Assembly (NCBI GenBank): GCA_947169985.1
Contig: CAMVRW010000095.1
Location: forward strand, 1 to 8,470
DNA from: an uncultured Butyrivibrio sp.
Lineage (GTDB): Bacteria > Bacillota > Clostridia > Lachnospirales > Lachnospiraceae
Length of the DNA: 8,470 nt
Reading direction: 5' to 3'
The notes beneath the pieces are model-generated. The model was not told where the DNA came from, did not search any database, and worked only from the letters and a program-made list of their open reading frames with translations. Made by a program: the position numbers and the translations under genes. Positions 8,153-8,470 of this stretch are shown piece by piece. Positions within the stretch are counted from its first letter, which is position 1. Every line of letters starts with the position of its first letter.

Positions 8153-8470
8153 TTAAGAATTTGCGTTATATTTCTTCAAAATAACCTTTACTTCAGGCAG
8201 ATTATCAAGCAGAGCTTCAACACACTTTGGATCAAACTGGGTTCCTGAGCCTTCTCTTAGTATATCCAGAGCTTTATCCAGTGGAAATGCCGGCTTATAT
8301 ACCCTCTGTGAGGTAAGAGCATCAAAAACATCAGCAACCGCCATAATGCGCGCAGACAGCGGAATGACCTCCCCATGAAGCCCTTCCGGATAACCCTTTC
8401 CATCCCATCTTTCATGATGATAGGCAGCCATATTCCTTGCTTCCTTCAGATAGTTCTCACCCTGGACAGT
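8153..8470 (-). CDS. HD-GYP domain protein, C-terminal fragment (probable c-di-GMP phosphodiesterase)
   Basis: The open frame enters from the window edge and codes for 105 residues before its TAA stop. It contains the second half of an HD-GYP domain: AAYHHERWDGKGYPEGLHG (paired His at fragment residues 18-19, Asp at 23), ARIMAVADVFDALTSQRVYK (metal-ligand Asp at 47) and the closing GTQFDPKCVEALL. Every signature residue visible is canonical, so the full protein is likely an active phosphodiesterase acting on cyclic-di-GMP in the cytoplasm. The HD pair and any N-terminal domain lie outside the window, so whether it is a receiver-fused RpfG-type regulator cannot be decided. It is cut by the window edge, not visibly broken. 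An internal ATG at 8431 lies inside the conserved domain and is not the real start. The hybrid kinase begins 11 bases after its stop, which suggests co-transcription. Confidence 0.92.
   Translation of the reverse strand, partial: TVQGENYLKEARNMAAYHHERWDGKGYPEGLHGEVIPLSARIMAVADVFDALTSQRVYKPAFPLDKALDILREGSGTQFDPKCVEALLDNLPEVKVILKKYNANS

Noticed and set aside
8153..8431. Independent 92-residue small gene starting at the ATG at 8431
   Set aside because: The frame continues upstream to the window edge, and the ATG lies just before the HHE motif inside the HD-GYP domain. This is the end of a longer gene.

Overview
All genes in this window lie on the minus strand, so transcription runs from position 8470 towards position 1. 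The five genes are closely packed: an HD-GYP protein whose C-terminus only is present (end at 8153), a 1423-residue hybrid sensor kinase (8141-3870), a 252-residue response regulator (3847-3089), a 787-residue membrane protein with an HD-GYP-type domain (3078-715), and an EcsC-family protein cut off by the window edge (659-1). The gaps between the first four are 11, 22 and 10 bases, with Shine-Dalgarno sites abutting or overlapping the preceding stop codons, so they look like one operon. The gap before the EcsC gene is 55 bases with no visible terminator, so it may belong to the same transcript.

The organism is probably an anaerobic Firmicute of the Clostridia, and a Lachnospiraceae relative such as Butyrivibrio is my best guess. 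This is inference from the AGGAG-type ribosome sites, the moderate base composition, the style of the two-component proteins (a Reg_prop kinase ending in REC and HPt) and the EcsC-family protein. No rRNA or marker gene is present to prove it.

The central logic appears to be a phosphorelay connected to cyclic-di-GMP. The kinase has an exported 14-blade two-component propeller sensor resembling the polysaccharide-sensing HTCS kinases of Bacteroidetes. It lacks their AraC output and instead carries REC and HPt modules (H837 to D1142 to H1289). The natural next acceptor is D181 of the adjacent response regulator, which pairs a degenerate receiver-like domain with a complete receiver and has no DNA-binding domain. 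On either side of this pair are two HD-GYP proteins. The upstream one keeps the canonical HHE/RWDGKGYP signature and is probably a c-di-GMP phosphodiesterase. The downstream one has lost three conserved metal-ligand histidines and has a duplicated beta-rich C-terminal domain that the predicted topology places in the cytoplasm. The region therefore looks like a signalling cassette with no obvious transcription factor, perhaps reading extracellular glycans into c-di-GMP or protein-protein output.

No tRNA, rRNA, mobile element, CRISPR array or convincing terminator was seen. No stretch over 60 bases lacks a gene.
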